Origin: Micrasema longulum
Taxonomy: Eukaryota > Arthropoda > Insecta > Trichoptera > Brachycentridae
Direction: 5' to 3'
Assembly (NCBI GenBank): GCA_022494885.1
Contig: JAGVSM010004011.1
Span: 248,001 to 312,000, forward strand
Length of the DNA stretch: 64,000 nt
Below are positions 41,379-51,108 of this stretch, piece by piece; the first letter of the stretch is position 1, and each line of letters begins with the position of its first letter. Position numbers and translations under genes: made by a program. The notes under the pieces are model-generated. The model saw only the letters and a program-made list of their open reading frames with translations. It ran no database searches and was not told the origin of the DNA.

Positions 41379-42312
41379 GGCCGTTTACATGGGGACAATA
41401 CAATAGATATAATTAAGACTTATAATTAAGAATTCTCTATTAGGAAAAGCGATTAGTCATTTTGCCAAGTTTGAGAAGATGTGCGATCTTGATATATTTA
41501 ACGACTCAGCTCTCCGCTACAAACGGAAGCTGAGGCTCATTTACAATAATATATTTAGCCTCTTTTAAGAATATTTAGCCTCTATTAATAATATTAAGCC
41601 TGTTTTTGAAAAAAAAATGATATGAAACACACATTTCACACAAATAGAGTCATTCGTTAAACATATTCTAGTCCTGTCAGAAATTGTATTATATATTGTG
41701 TTGTGTACGTAATTGGTGCTGTGTTAGGTTTATGTTTTTTGTAATAACACTGTAATTATAGCGATATAGCACTGTGTGCACAACAATAAACTTAAATAGT
41801 TTTTTTTTTTAAATAACAATTTTGCCTTGTCCCCGCTCCGTGAACAGCCTCGATCGCGCAGGACAGAACGCTGGGAAAATACGGGAATTCGAGCCGCAGT
41901 TCACGCGTAAGCGCTGCGAAAATGAATACACGACGGCGTTTGTTACGAGCGAATTCACGAAAAATATTATCAATTTTATACCAAGATGTATTGGAATTGT
42001 TTAAGGACGAACAAAGTAATAAAGAATATTTTTTTATGCGGCCACTTTCGGCACATATTTTTTTTGGCAGTGACAAGTTGGCGTCAAGCAAATCGCTATT
42101 GTAACAAGGTCCTTTCTGTGCGTGTTTACACGAGGACAATATGGCCGCTGGCGGCCGCGCGCGGTGGCGGGAGTAATCACCGTTCCGTAGAGATAGCCTG
42201 CCCGTCTATCTCGATGGCGGTGTCTCGGGACCTACAAATTGCTGTTGACACGTGGACAATGGTCGAGTCCTGGTACAAAATAATATTGTTTTCTACGTGT
42301 AAACGGCCTTAA
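41379..42312. mobile_element. PIF/Harbinger-like TIR element, non-autonomous or decayed
   Basis: The ends AAGGGCCGTTTACATGGGGA and TACGTGTAAACGGCCTT are inverted; GGGCCGTTTACA-type tips are common in PIF/Harbinger elements. Subterminal ACACGAGGACAATATGG (about 42129) and ACACGTGGACAATGG (42247) repeat the tip motif. The right third is strikingly GC-rich. Short frames at 41822-42104 (MNTRRRLLRANSRKILSILY) could be a remnant of an encoded protein. Near 41550-41615 ATATTTAGCCTCTTTTA is imperfectly repeated three times. No TSD confirmed. Confidence 0.5.
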
Positions 42313-42584
42313 AGTGTCAGAATTATGATCCAAAAGTGATAGAATTTTTTTGAAAAAATAGTTTGATGAGTTTAAACTTACAAACTCGCTGTAATACCTC
42401 GACGTGTTAACCAAAAACCACACAACTGGACTAAAAACAATGTAACACTGCTTTAAGATGCTTAACGTATTGTTGCTAATTAAGATCTGACATGATAAAC
42501 ACATTGCAAAAATGTGTTTACCTCGCAATAGACGCTTTTTTTTGCCAAAATTACCGACAAGTTTTGATTATTACAAACCTTTTT

Positions 42585-42850
42585 CAGCGTATCTTGATAT
42601 TTTAGTTACATAAAGGTAAGGTGACCAGTCTTACGCTTCAGGTACCAGTATAGGTACTATGATATATTCTAGTGTAAAAACACCCTTTTAAACCAATAGT
42701 TCATATCAACCACGTTGGGAATCGAACCCGAGACCTCTTGCATGGTAGGCAAACGCACTGACTATTACACCACGAAGCCGACTTTCACACATAGAACTGT
42801 ATTATACATTCGTCTGGACACAGAATGAACTTAAGCTACTAATCTATCCT
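42585..42850 (-). mobile_element. SINE-A copy with part of the 5' extension
   Basis: The minus-strand head TCGTGGTGTAATAGTCAGTG, B box GGGTTCGATTCCCAACGTGG and body TTCATAGTACC-type sequence with ACCTGAAGCGTAAGACTGG are intact to AGATACGCTG. Beyond the head, 42786-42850 matches the 5' extension seen at 12.5 and 46.7 kb (TTCACACATAGAACTGTATT and ATTCGTCTGGA). Confidence 0.8.
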
Positions 42851-42984
42851 AAGGTACATTTCACACCTATCGTTTAAATGCACTCGGCACGGTAAAATTA
42901 GAATGATAGGGTACTTATATTTCTTTTTCCGATTTGTGTATTTTTACTTTGATGTAAAAATGTCGCAAAGAGAAATCGTGTGTA

Positions 42985-43035
42985 GATTATTCGGCCTTGT
43001 TGTGTACTGGTTAGTACATTTACCTGCCATTAAAT
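42985..43035 (+). mobile_element. Possible SINE-A head scrap
   Basis: TTCGGCCTTGTTGTGTACTG...GTTAGTACATTTACCTGCCA resembles the first half of the SINE-A head. Nothing follows it. Confidence 0.35.
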
Positions 43036-43896
43036 ATCATAATACGAAAAAAAAACTAAATATCGAGGTTATACTGACAAAATGCAATAAGTCAACAATC
43101 TGTATATATTTCAAATATTTTTTTATGTAGATGCAAGACATTGATTTCAAATTTTATTATTTGCCTAGAATAAAGATTACTCTTTTAAAGCCTTAAAAAA
43201 ATGTGGGCGAAATAATGCATTGAAAGAATGAAAAAGTTTTGAATGCGATTATCTCGGAACTTGTTTTAATGACTTAATGCATTCTGTCAGTAAAGCTTCG
43301 ATATGTTATTTTATCGTGGCGTGAGGTTTTTTACCATGGTGTAAATTAGGTCGGACAGGTGATAGCAACCTGTATCTTCAAACCCGAAGTTCGTCACCAA
43401 CATTTTCCGAATACACGGAGTGAGCACAAGAGGCAGTGTGCGTTCGAATGTAGCGGAAACGAAAGCAAAATACGAGTTTTATTGGGTTATGGAAATAGAT
43501 ACTCATAACTAAATAAACATGTTTTTTTTATGTAAATCACTATTTTTGCTGTCTCAAAATTTAATTTTTAATTTTACTCGAACTACATAAATTCGAATAG
43601 TAGCATTTAGTCGTGGAACAATAATAACATTAAACATTGATAGCATCAGTCTTACTATTTCAATTAATTAGGAAATATCATCGTTTTAAATTAAAACATG
43701 ACTGATCAAAACGGACATTTTATTCAAAATAATTAAACACGTGTAAACATTTGCAGACATGGCAGGATTAATCAAGATTGAATTTTATTGCAACCGTGCG
43801 TAAAAATAAAAATATATTTTCAAGTGTTGCCTATGTAGATGAAATAATTAAGTCAGATGAATTTCACGCGCATTTAAAAAAAAATATATTTAAATA
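43036..43896. other. Unassigned spacer with a family A scrap
   Basis: At 43815-43872 TTTTCAAGTGTTGCCTATGT and AATTAAGTCAGATGAATTTC match the end of family A. The rest is unassigned. Confidence 0.45.
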
Positions 43897-43897
43897 A

Positions 43898-44158
43898 TAT
43901 AATTCGGTAGTCAGATGGCAGAAGGGACCATCTGTAATTTTCAAAAATGTTCAGGAGAGCTGAAATACGACTTGATTTCAGACTTCAATCCCAAAATCGA
44001 AATATTTTAGTTATGCTTTTCAAAAATGAATTACCATTCTAAATTACGGTGTTTTTTTTTCTATGTGTATTTACTGAAATATTGATTAAAACTTTTGAAA
44101 ACAAAAAACAGGTAAAAATGCAGATGGTCCCTTCTGCCACCTGACTACCGAATTATAC
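43898..44158. mobile_element. 260-bp MITE with about 37-bp TIRs and TA borders
   Basis: TAATTCGGTAGTCAGATGGC...AGAAGGGACCATCTG and its inverted partner CAGATGGTCCCTTCTGCCAC...CTGACTACCGAATTA form near-perfect TIRs with TATA borders, as expected for a Tc1/mariner-type TA insertion. Interior has no frame. It sits just before family E. Confidence 0.85.
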
Positions 44159-44164
44159 ATTTTT

Positions 44165-44410
44165 ACAGTTTTCAAAATTTCGATTGTTATATTTTTACTA
44201 AAACTAAAATCCCACCAAGCCACTTTCTGTAGCTTGTTGGTGGATATTTATACTAACTTATACAATATTATCTGCATGTATTAAAACAATGAATAATAGA
44301 TATAAAAAAACAGCCGGAATTATCAAAATATACATGTATACCCAAATAATATATATATATTTTAAATATAATAAAAATATATGAAAAATTTTAATATTTA
44401 CACGTTAATT
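44165..44410 (+). repeat. Family E repeat, copy 2
   Basis: CCACCAAGCCACTTTCTGTA, TTTATACTAACTTATAC, AAAACAATGAATAATAG and ACAGCCGGAATTATC match 4425-4690. Confidence 0.65.
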
Positions 44411-44411
44411 T

Positions 44412-44885
44412 TCAAGTTTCAGCAGATGGGAGAATTGAAGAAATACGGATGTTCAAACGTAAGCAGGTGGTGTGTTACAATGTGTGTAAAGTAGCCACTT
44501 AAACTAACCAGTGACAACAATATTTTGAGTTTGTCCAAATTTTTGTAGACAAGGAAATCCACCTGGTCCATGATGAAGTGTAGAAATTGAAAAAATAAAA
44601 TTTTTAGGCGTTGCCTAGTATGTAGGTGAAATAATTCAGTGACACGAATTTCAACCGCATAAATAAAGATTTCAGCTCTTTAGCTTCACAAACATCAACA
44701 GATAAAATAATTGAAGTGATATAGATATTCAAATATGGGAAGAATGGTGAATGTCACACAGTGTGTAAAGTGGCCACTTAAACCAGCCAATGACAGTTCA
44801 TAAGCCCTGTAGATGCCTAGACTTCTATATTACCTTCTGTAAAATGTTCTTCATCTCTGTTGTAATATGTTAACCAGTGACAGTC
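44412..44885 (-). repeat. Family A, one and a half units
   Basis: A partial reverse unit (AGCAGATGGGAGAATTGAAG to CAGTGACAAC) is followed at about 44518 by ATATTTTGAGTTTGTCC, then a full reverse unit from TTAGGCGTTGCCTAGTATG to CTTCATCTCTGTTGTAATAT. Units are joined at changed orientation. Confidence 0.8.
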
Positions 44886-45170
44886 ATAAGCCCTGTAACC
44901 ATCCATATTCCCCTATCGAAAATGTGTTTCCTCTCAATTGCAATAAATTAAAAATATACTGTACACTTTCATATAAAAAAAAGTCATTAGACAGTTTTCT
45001 GTGTCGCCAGATTTATATCTTGAATAATTTATATTAAAAAAAAGCGATGTTTTGTGTTCTGAAATTGGATAAGAGAAATAGCCGAAGACATTCGCCTATA
45101 AAGTTATATTTAGTACAATATTTCGAGTTTGTCCAAATGTTCGTAGGCTGCATTTCACCCCCTGGGCCTA
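44886..45170. repeat. Family A scraps
   Basis: GACAGTCATAAGCCCTGTAA (44880) and TTTCGAGTTTGTCCAAATGT (45121) are pieces of family A separated by unassigned sequence. Confidence 0.55.
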
Positions 45171-46115
45171 TGGAGTTATTAAGACGAACATTTTATCGAT
45201 TAACTTTTTGTTAACACCGAGACGAGGTAAGCGTTTCGATGTTTTAAAAATAATTTTTAATTGCTCGGAAAAATAAAATTAAGGCTGTCCTCATTTTTCG
45301 ATCCATTGAATCGCTATGAAAACGGCAGCGTAATCAGCCAAAATTACTGAAAAATCCAAAAGTAAGCAACTTATGTTTATTAAATTCCATGGAAAATTCG
45401 AGAAATTTTATAAACACGCCACCACGGGGCGTAATAAAATTCTGAGAAATGTTGCTTATGGGTTTAGTTATTTGTATTTATAAAAGAAAAACGAAATTTT
45501 AACATTTTGAGAACGTTGTCGACTGAAATTAAAAAAATGGAGTGTGGGTTCTCAAATAATTTTATTATGAAGACGTAAATTCTAAATATATCTCCACTTA
45601 AATGACACATTTAAAGCTTCAAGAATATTGATCTAATATGAAAAAAAATTATAAGGATAATTATTCTGTTTTACGGTATTGCAGTGGTTTTAAAAAATAA
45701 TAGTTTATTAACAAAATGTTTTTTTATTATTTACTACATTTTTATGGTAGTAGATTTCTCAGGAAAACGTGTAGTCTGGTTAATTAGGTACAACCTGTTT
45801 TAAGGCAGATATTTTTATGCGTAGAGCAAAATAAACAAAAAAACACGACTACTCACTAGTGAATTAATTAACTTATTACCCATTCATAACTTTACAATTT
45901 TAAGTACCGTTTATATTTTTTACGAAATATATTTTAATAAACAATTGACTTCTACCCTAGTCCATTACGCATTTTTTGGTAAATTTATTAAATTGAATTC
46001 GGGTCATGGTTTAACATTGTTAGGGGAATACATTTCCGAGGCCCGAATTCAATGTTTGTGGTAGACCCTATGACCCGTGCCACGCCGGTGGTACGCTCAG
46101 GGGTGATATTCCAAA
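45171..46115. other. Unassigned spacer
   Basis: No gene or repeat recognised. Confidence 0.4.
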
Positions 46116-46183
46116 CGCTCTAACGGCCGTTATCTCACATACGCGAGAAAAAAGTGTTTTCTACGGCCGTGAGAGCAATTTAG
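46116..46183. repeat. Short inverted repeat
   Basis: GCTCTAACGGCCGT and ACGGCCGTGAGAGC are inverted around about 38 bp. Could be a small MITE or a structured site; the local GC content is higher than the flanks. Confidence 0.55.
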
Positions 46184-46444
46184 AATAGCACCGCAGGTCG
46201 TCGCTTCAGTTCATTTTTATCCAACAGACCGAAACACAAATCTGCAAAACTAGAGCTTTAAGTTTTTACGAAGAACATGTAGGCAAGAAATAATGACCAC
46301 AACTTAAGACAAAATTCGTTTAAAAAACCTCTAAAACAATTTTTTTTTTAAATATTCATTTGAATTTTATAAATAAAGGCTTTCTCAGAACTCCTGTACA
46401 CTTAACTCAATTTGTAAAAAATTGTATTTTGGACAAAAACGAAC
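46184..46444. other. Unassigned spacer
   Basis: Nothing recognised. Confidence 0.35.
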
Positions 46445-46740
46445 TAAAGCGACGGGTGTCAGGTGCCAGTCCAGGAACAATAATATTTTGCAATTAAAAA
46501 AACTTTTTAAATCAATATTTCACGTCTACCATGCCAGGAATCTAATCTAAGGCCTCAGGGATGGTAGGCGAACACGTCAACCACTATAATACGAGGAGGA
46601 AGTTTTTCCGCTCGATTTCCTTTTTCAGATTTTTTATCCGAGAGTAGCCACCGAGTCAAAATCACTTGTTCAGGATTCTGGTTCTATTTCGCACACATAA
46701 CTGTACCCTACATTCGCCCGGAAACAGGCAAAAATTACAA
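46445..46740 (-). mobile_element. SINE-A copy with full 5' extension
   Basis: 46445-46602 is the reverse complement of SINE-A (body GTGTCAGGTGCCAGTCCAGG; head with ATGGTAGGCGAACACGTCAA and a decayed B box). 46603-46740 matches 12535-12684 in reverse: TTTCCGCTCGATTTCCTTTT, AGGATTCTGGTTCTATTTCG and CACACATAACTGTACCCTAC. Confidence 0.75.
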
Positions 46741-46989
46741 GCAGTTGTGAAATTATTATTTAAAACTTCAATACATCAATATTTAAAATATTGAAAACAC
46801 AATGTACAAGTGTATTTTTATTGCGTTTAAATAACAAAAATACATAGTAATGTATTTCTGGCTTTAAACTTTTATATTATGTATATTTACATAAGATAAA
46901 ATTTGAATTTCAAAACAATTCAAACAAAAATTTTTGTAAAAACTATGTATGTTGCAACGTTTGAGTAAATGCAAAATTTTGTAAAGGTA

Positions 46990-47427
46990 GAATTGATCGT
47001 AGTTATGTAGAAAGCAGCCAGCCATAGAAAAGTGAAACTGAGATAATAGCACCTTTGTGAAAAGAGTGAATAATCAAATCTATGCAACAGCTGGAATGTT
47101 TTTGACTTAAACAAATGATAAACAATGAACACATTAGTTTTTTTTAAATTTTACAAACATGAATCTAATTATGTATTTGACCAGTTTTAATGATTTTTAA
47201 AGTACCGCGAGATTTTTCTAGTGCTGTGGGTGTTTTCTGCAAAATGAGAAATCCCGTTTTAGTGATCGACCATTTTCAGAAGGTGATTAATACAGTTTTT
47301 TGTATGAAAGCGGTCTGCGTGTTTTTAGCAGAACACAGCGTCGACCTTACTGCGCCCGATAACATCAATATTTCAATTTTTCAAAATTATGGACTGGCTG
47401 CTTTCTGTATAACTACGTTCAATTGAG
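46990..47427. mobile_element. 440-bp element with inverted ends
   Basis: AATTGATCGTAGTTATGTAG...AAAGCAGCCAGCCATA at 46990 is inverted at 47388-47427 (TATGGACTGGCTGCTTTCTG...TATAACTACGTTCAATTG). Interior short frames have no family motif. TSD unclear. Confidence 0.6.
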
Positions 47428-47628
47428 GATTGTATTTTCAAAACACGACATTCGCTAGAAACGTAATTTTTCACAAGAAGGTTTTTTGTGATTCGCGTCA
47501 AATCGCATCAACAACATTTGTTACATAAAATTACACCTTACGAATAAATCTAAAGGTGATATAAAATATAATTGTGATATATTGAGTTTATCTACTGACA
47601 TTTCTTGGTGAAACTGCATTTTAATTAT

Positions 47629-47796
47629 AATAATAAAAATACTTTATAGTTTTATTCCACTTTTATTTATAATAATTATTATTTTTTACCAGTGACCGGG
47701 TTTTGTCGTGACCGACATCGTCAGACTGGTCCAGTCACTGGTAAAAAAATTATTAAAAAAAGTGGAATAAAACTATAAAGTATTTTTATTATTGTA
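47629..47796. mobile_element. Inverted PLE-type termini with hammerhead-like core
   Basis: Long arms AATAATAAAAATACTTTATA...GTTTTATTCCACTTTTATTT and their complement enclose a core. On the minus strand: CCAGT, CTGACGA (47724-47718), helix II TGTCG-GTCA-CGACA, AAA instead of GAAA, ACCCGGT, C, then ACTGG pairing with CCAGT as helix I. The conserved G after helix II appears lost, so activity is doubtful. Confidence 0.5.
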
Positions 47797-47884
47797 CGAG
47801 TAATATAATAGTGAGTTTATAATTTTCTATTATATTTTATCAGCACTCAATATAAATTATTGAAATTGCGGATTAACATAAAGA

Positions 47885-49265
47885 TTAAAATAGGCCGAGA
47901 GTATAGAACGCCATATCACTCTGTCTTTGCATACATTTCCTGTACATGCATACATCTTAAAACTTAAAACCCACTTGTTCTCTAAATCATTTGAATAAAT
48001 CCGTAGCACGTGACAACAAAATAAATTGTTTTAATTAAATTACAAATTTAAAAGCTTCAATCAAATTAATTTAACAATAGAATCACCATGTAAAGCGCCC
48101 TTGAGGTATTTTATTACGAAAATGAAGCGATATAAGTTATCCATAATAATAATCTTCTCATGCAGGCGCGCCGATTATTCCGACTTTTGATCCGAAAGTC
48201 CATCATCATGCGATGTCTTTCTCGGTCTTCCTCTATTTCTGCATCCACCAACATACGCATCGTAAGCCTTTTAGCCGTCCTTTCGCTGTCCATTCGCTCA
48301 ACATACCGAGCCGACGCAGAGCTCTTTTCTTGATTTTGTAGATAATGCTTATCTCAGCCCAGCGTAATGTACGGATCTCGACATTGGTACCACCTTCGCA
48401 CACAGTTTTTTCACTTATTTATTTATTTATTTAAATCTTAAAGTAGGGCACACATATCATACATATTGTTATGTGTGTTCTAATAATAACATTGCAAATA
48501 TATTTAATTTATAAATTGTTTATCACATATGTCTTGACCATTATTTTAAATTTTGATATGTTTTTTTCTTCATAAATATTTTTTTCCATTTCGTAATACT
48601 TTTTAATTGCTTTAAATAAAATTGAATTTTGTGACTTTGCCTTTTTCCTAAATGGAAGTCTAATTTTGTTCTTTTCTCTAGTATTGTGATCGTGTTCATG
48701 CTGGTTCCGATCAATTTTTTTCCAAAATTCTGTTTTTTTATTAGAGTTTATAATTTTATGAACAAATATCATTGTATTGTAAAATATTCTTTGTTTATAT
48801 GTTAATAATTTCATTTCATTTACCATCGACTTTACCCTCGTATATCTGTTTTTTTTCAAAATGATTCTAAAGGCTTTATTTTGTAATACAGTTAGTTTAT
48901 CTATGTTTTCTTTGTTTGATAAAAATAAAATGCTACTACAGTAGTTAACGTGTGGTTCAATAATTGCTTTGTAAATAGTTTTGCAGGAGTCCTTATCAAT
49001 AAATCTTCTGATCCTTCCCAAAATTTGTCTAAGATATTGCGTTTCGACAGCCTTCAGCCTACTTTCATCCCAGTTTTTCCGAGTCCACACTTCGCTCCCA
49101 TACATCAGAGATTCCATTGTGAACTGCTAATGTTGCCTCTTGCGATAAACATTTATTTGCCAAGGTTAATTTAAGTGCACCATTCACTCTGCTCCCGGCA
49201 CTCAACCTCCTTTTAATATCTTTCTCAGTCATTCCATCTCTAGTAAACATACTTACTTTCATTTA
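47885..49265 (-). mobile_element. RTE-1 3' region, interrupted twice
   Basis: Minus strand from 49262: MFTRDGMTEKDIKRRLSAGS, NKCLSQEATLAVHN, a frameshift, then MYGSEVWTRKNWDESRLKAV (49102-49043). The element resumes at 48425-48160 (AEISIIYKIKKRAL...RRLG) and finishes at 47960-47885 with the RTE-1 tip. A CR1-like LINE end occupies 48426 to about 49015, and about 200 bp of unrelated sequence lies at 47960-48160 between ATCTT repeats. Confidence 0.75.
48426..49015 (-). mobile_element. CR1-like LINE 3' end inserted in RTE-1
   Basis: The minus frame reads CKTIYKAIIEPHVNYCSSIL, NIDKLTVLQNKAFRIILKKN, RYTRVKSMVNEMKLLTYKQR and a C-terminal KIRLPFRKKAKSQNSILFKA, the post-RT tail of CR1-type LINEs. It ends at 48509, and the 3' UTR finishes with a (TTTA)n/(TAAA)n tail at 48415-48435. 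The frame is open and continuous with RTE-1 codons upstream (to 49117). Confidence 0.75.
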
Positions 49266-49284
49266 CATAATAAAATATTATTTA

Positions 49285-49605
49285 AGTTTTTTTTTCAATT
49301 AAAAGAAATATTAGCGTTCTTATAATTTAATTAATTAAGTTCTTATAAGTTTTTGTACATAATGTTATTTGTACATTGGCGGGCTTATTGTAAAATGGCA
49401 ATTTCTTCCAACCAACCAATAAAATAATAGTTTTGTTTATTAATTTATTTATTTCAATTCAAATATTTATATTTTGGTGGCCATTTTCAACAAGTTGTAA
49501 ATAACTCACTATTAGAAAATGGAAATCCAGTTGAGGTAGTGTGGGGTTTGAATCTCGGACCTCTGATCCGTGAGTCCGCAACACTTGCCACGGGTCCACA
49601 ACCTG
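49285..49605 (-). mobile_element. SINE-C copy 3, split by an insertion
   Basis: Outer parts 49285-49326 (AAAGAAATATTAGCGTTCTT) and 49455-49605 (ACAAGTTGTAAATAACTCAC, GGTTTGAATCTCGGACCTCT, TCCACAACCTGATTTT) form one SINE-C. Between them, 49340-49450 carries TTTGTACATTGGCGGGCTTA and TTCCAACCAACCAATAAAAT, the LINE 3' tip also present at 59945. GTTCTTATAA occurs on both sides of the left junction. Confidence 0.7.
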
Positions 49606-50204
49606 ATTTTTCTATTATTTCTATTATTCAAACAAAGTTAAGAATTTGATATTTTTAAGTCCGTTTTAAGCGTGTTAATGAGAGCTTTTTTCAGGTAATC
49701 GATTCGTCTCAATGCTGGCTTTAAATTAAAAACAAAAATGCCATACGAGAGCGAATATCGTGTTTTGAACAAACGATTCTCAATTTAGAACTGAGAATTT
49801 CCCTAATAATAATCTGAAATGAGCATAAACGACTAAAGCCAACGTCGGATTAGAAATATGAGACTCACAATGCAATAATGAACATGAACGTTTTTTACGA
49901 AATCGCAAGATAACGAGTTCAATGTACTACAGCGTAAGATAAAAATATGGGCCACTGGAATTCTGCCTTCTTGAACATCAGGGCGGGTAAATGTCAGGGG
50001 CGATCCGTGTATAGAAGCGATTATGCGCAGCTTACCATTCTATTTGACTAACTATAATAATGTTTTATTGTAACATTATTTACAGAAAAACAAATAAATA
50101 ATTAACATTTATTTTAAATCATTTTCACCGTTTGTATTTTTATCCTAATATAAATATAAATTTTAATAAAGCGCGCCAAGCGCCAGCGCCTGCGGTGAGC
50201 CAAT
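49606..50204. other. Unassigned spacer
   Basis: No gene or repeat recognised. Confidence 0.4.
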
Positions 50205-50697
50205 AAACTGGCCGATTATTTCGGCTTATTTTTTCATACAAATAAGTATACTATATTTTGAATGTATTAACCCCAGTGCGGGTTTTTTCTCCCAGATTAA
50301 ACTTGCAGATTGAACAAATTATTTGAAGATTCTTGATTTGGGAAACAGTATTTCAAACATTATTTCTTAAGGACTATTTTTCTTTGAGATGGTACTTTTG
50401 ACATAGGAGTATAATTACTTTTATGTGTCATATTGCAGAACATATAGCGCTCCACGCGACCGTTATTATCACTATTAATTACTAGAACAATTCGATCAGT
50501 TGACACTTCAATTGAATACCTAATATCGACTGAATTCACAATGGTAGTTTTATTTTTTCAATAAATTATATTTTAAAGTAATGGATAATATATCTATATA
50601 ATATAATAAATCACTAAGTTATATTGTTTGAGTTGATTTTATAGATGAGAGTTGTTGTATCACACAGAACCACAGAAAAATATAAATTTATAGTATT
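50205..50697. repeat. Family R, second copy, left part
   Basis: About 90% similar by eye to 24505-24990. The 60-codon minus frame is also open here (about 50530-50341), with several replacement differences. It is broken at TTTATAGTAT by a LINE. Confidence 0.75.
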
Positions 50698-51108
50698 TTA
50701 TTTTTTTATTTTATTTAGAAAACATACAGTCATACAAAATCAGTATTAAAAACAACAATTTTTTAACATAAAAAGACCAATTAAGTTTTCATAAATTAAA
50801 AAGATATAAACATTAAATGTGACAAAAAATAAAAAATAAATAAGAATTTTAAGTGAAAAAAAGATAATTGTTGACATTTGCGTTTTCCATGGAGGTAATA
50901 AATTAAAATAAATAAAAATACCGAATGTACACTCCGAGCCATCCACGCACACACATGAACGCACATATAAAACATATACAAACATATACATTACATGCGG
51001 CACATATGCATAGCATAAACCACTCAAGATGTACATTCAGCAACTATCCCAAATAATCGACCCCATGAAGAAATTTTCTGTACAAATGCAACGTGCAGTT
51101 AAAAATGT

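Noticed and set aside
41792..42139. 115-codon host protein
   Set aside because: It overlaps other open frames in the GC-rich part of a TIR-bounded element and has no recognisable motif.
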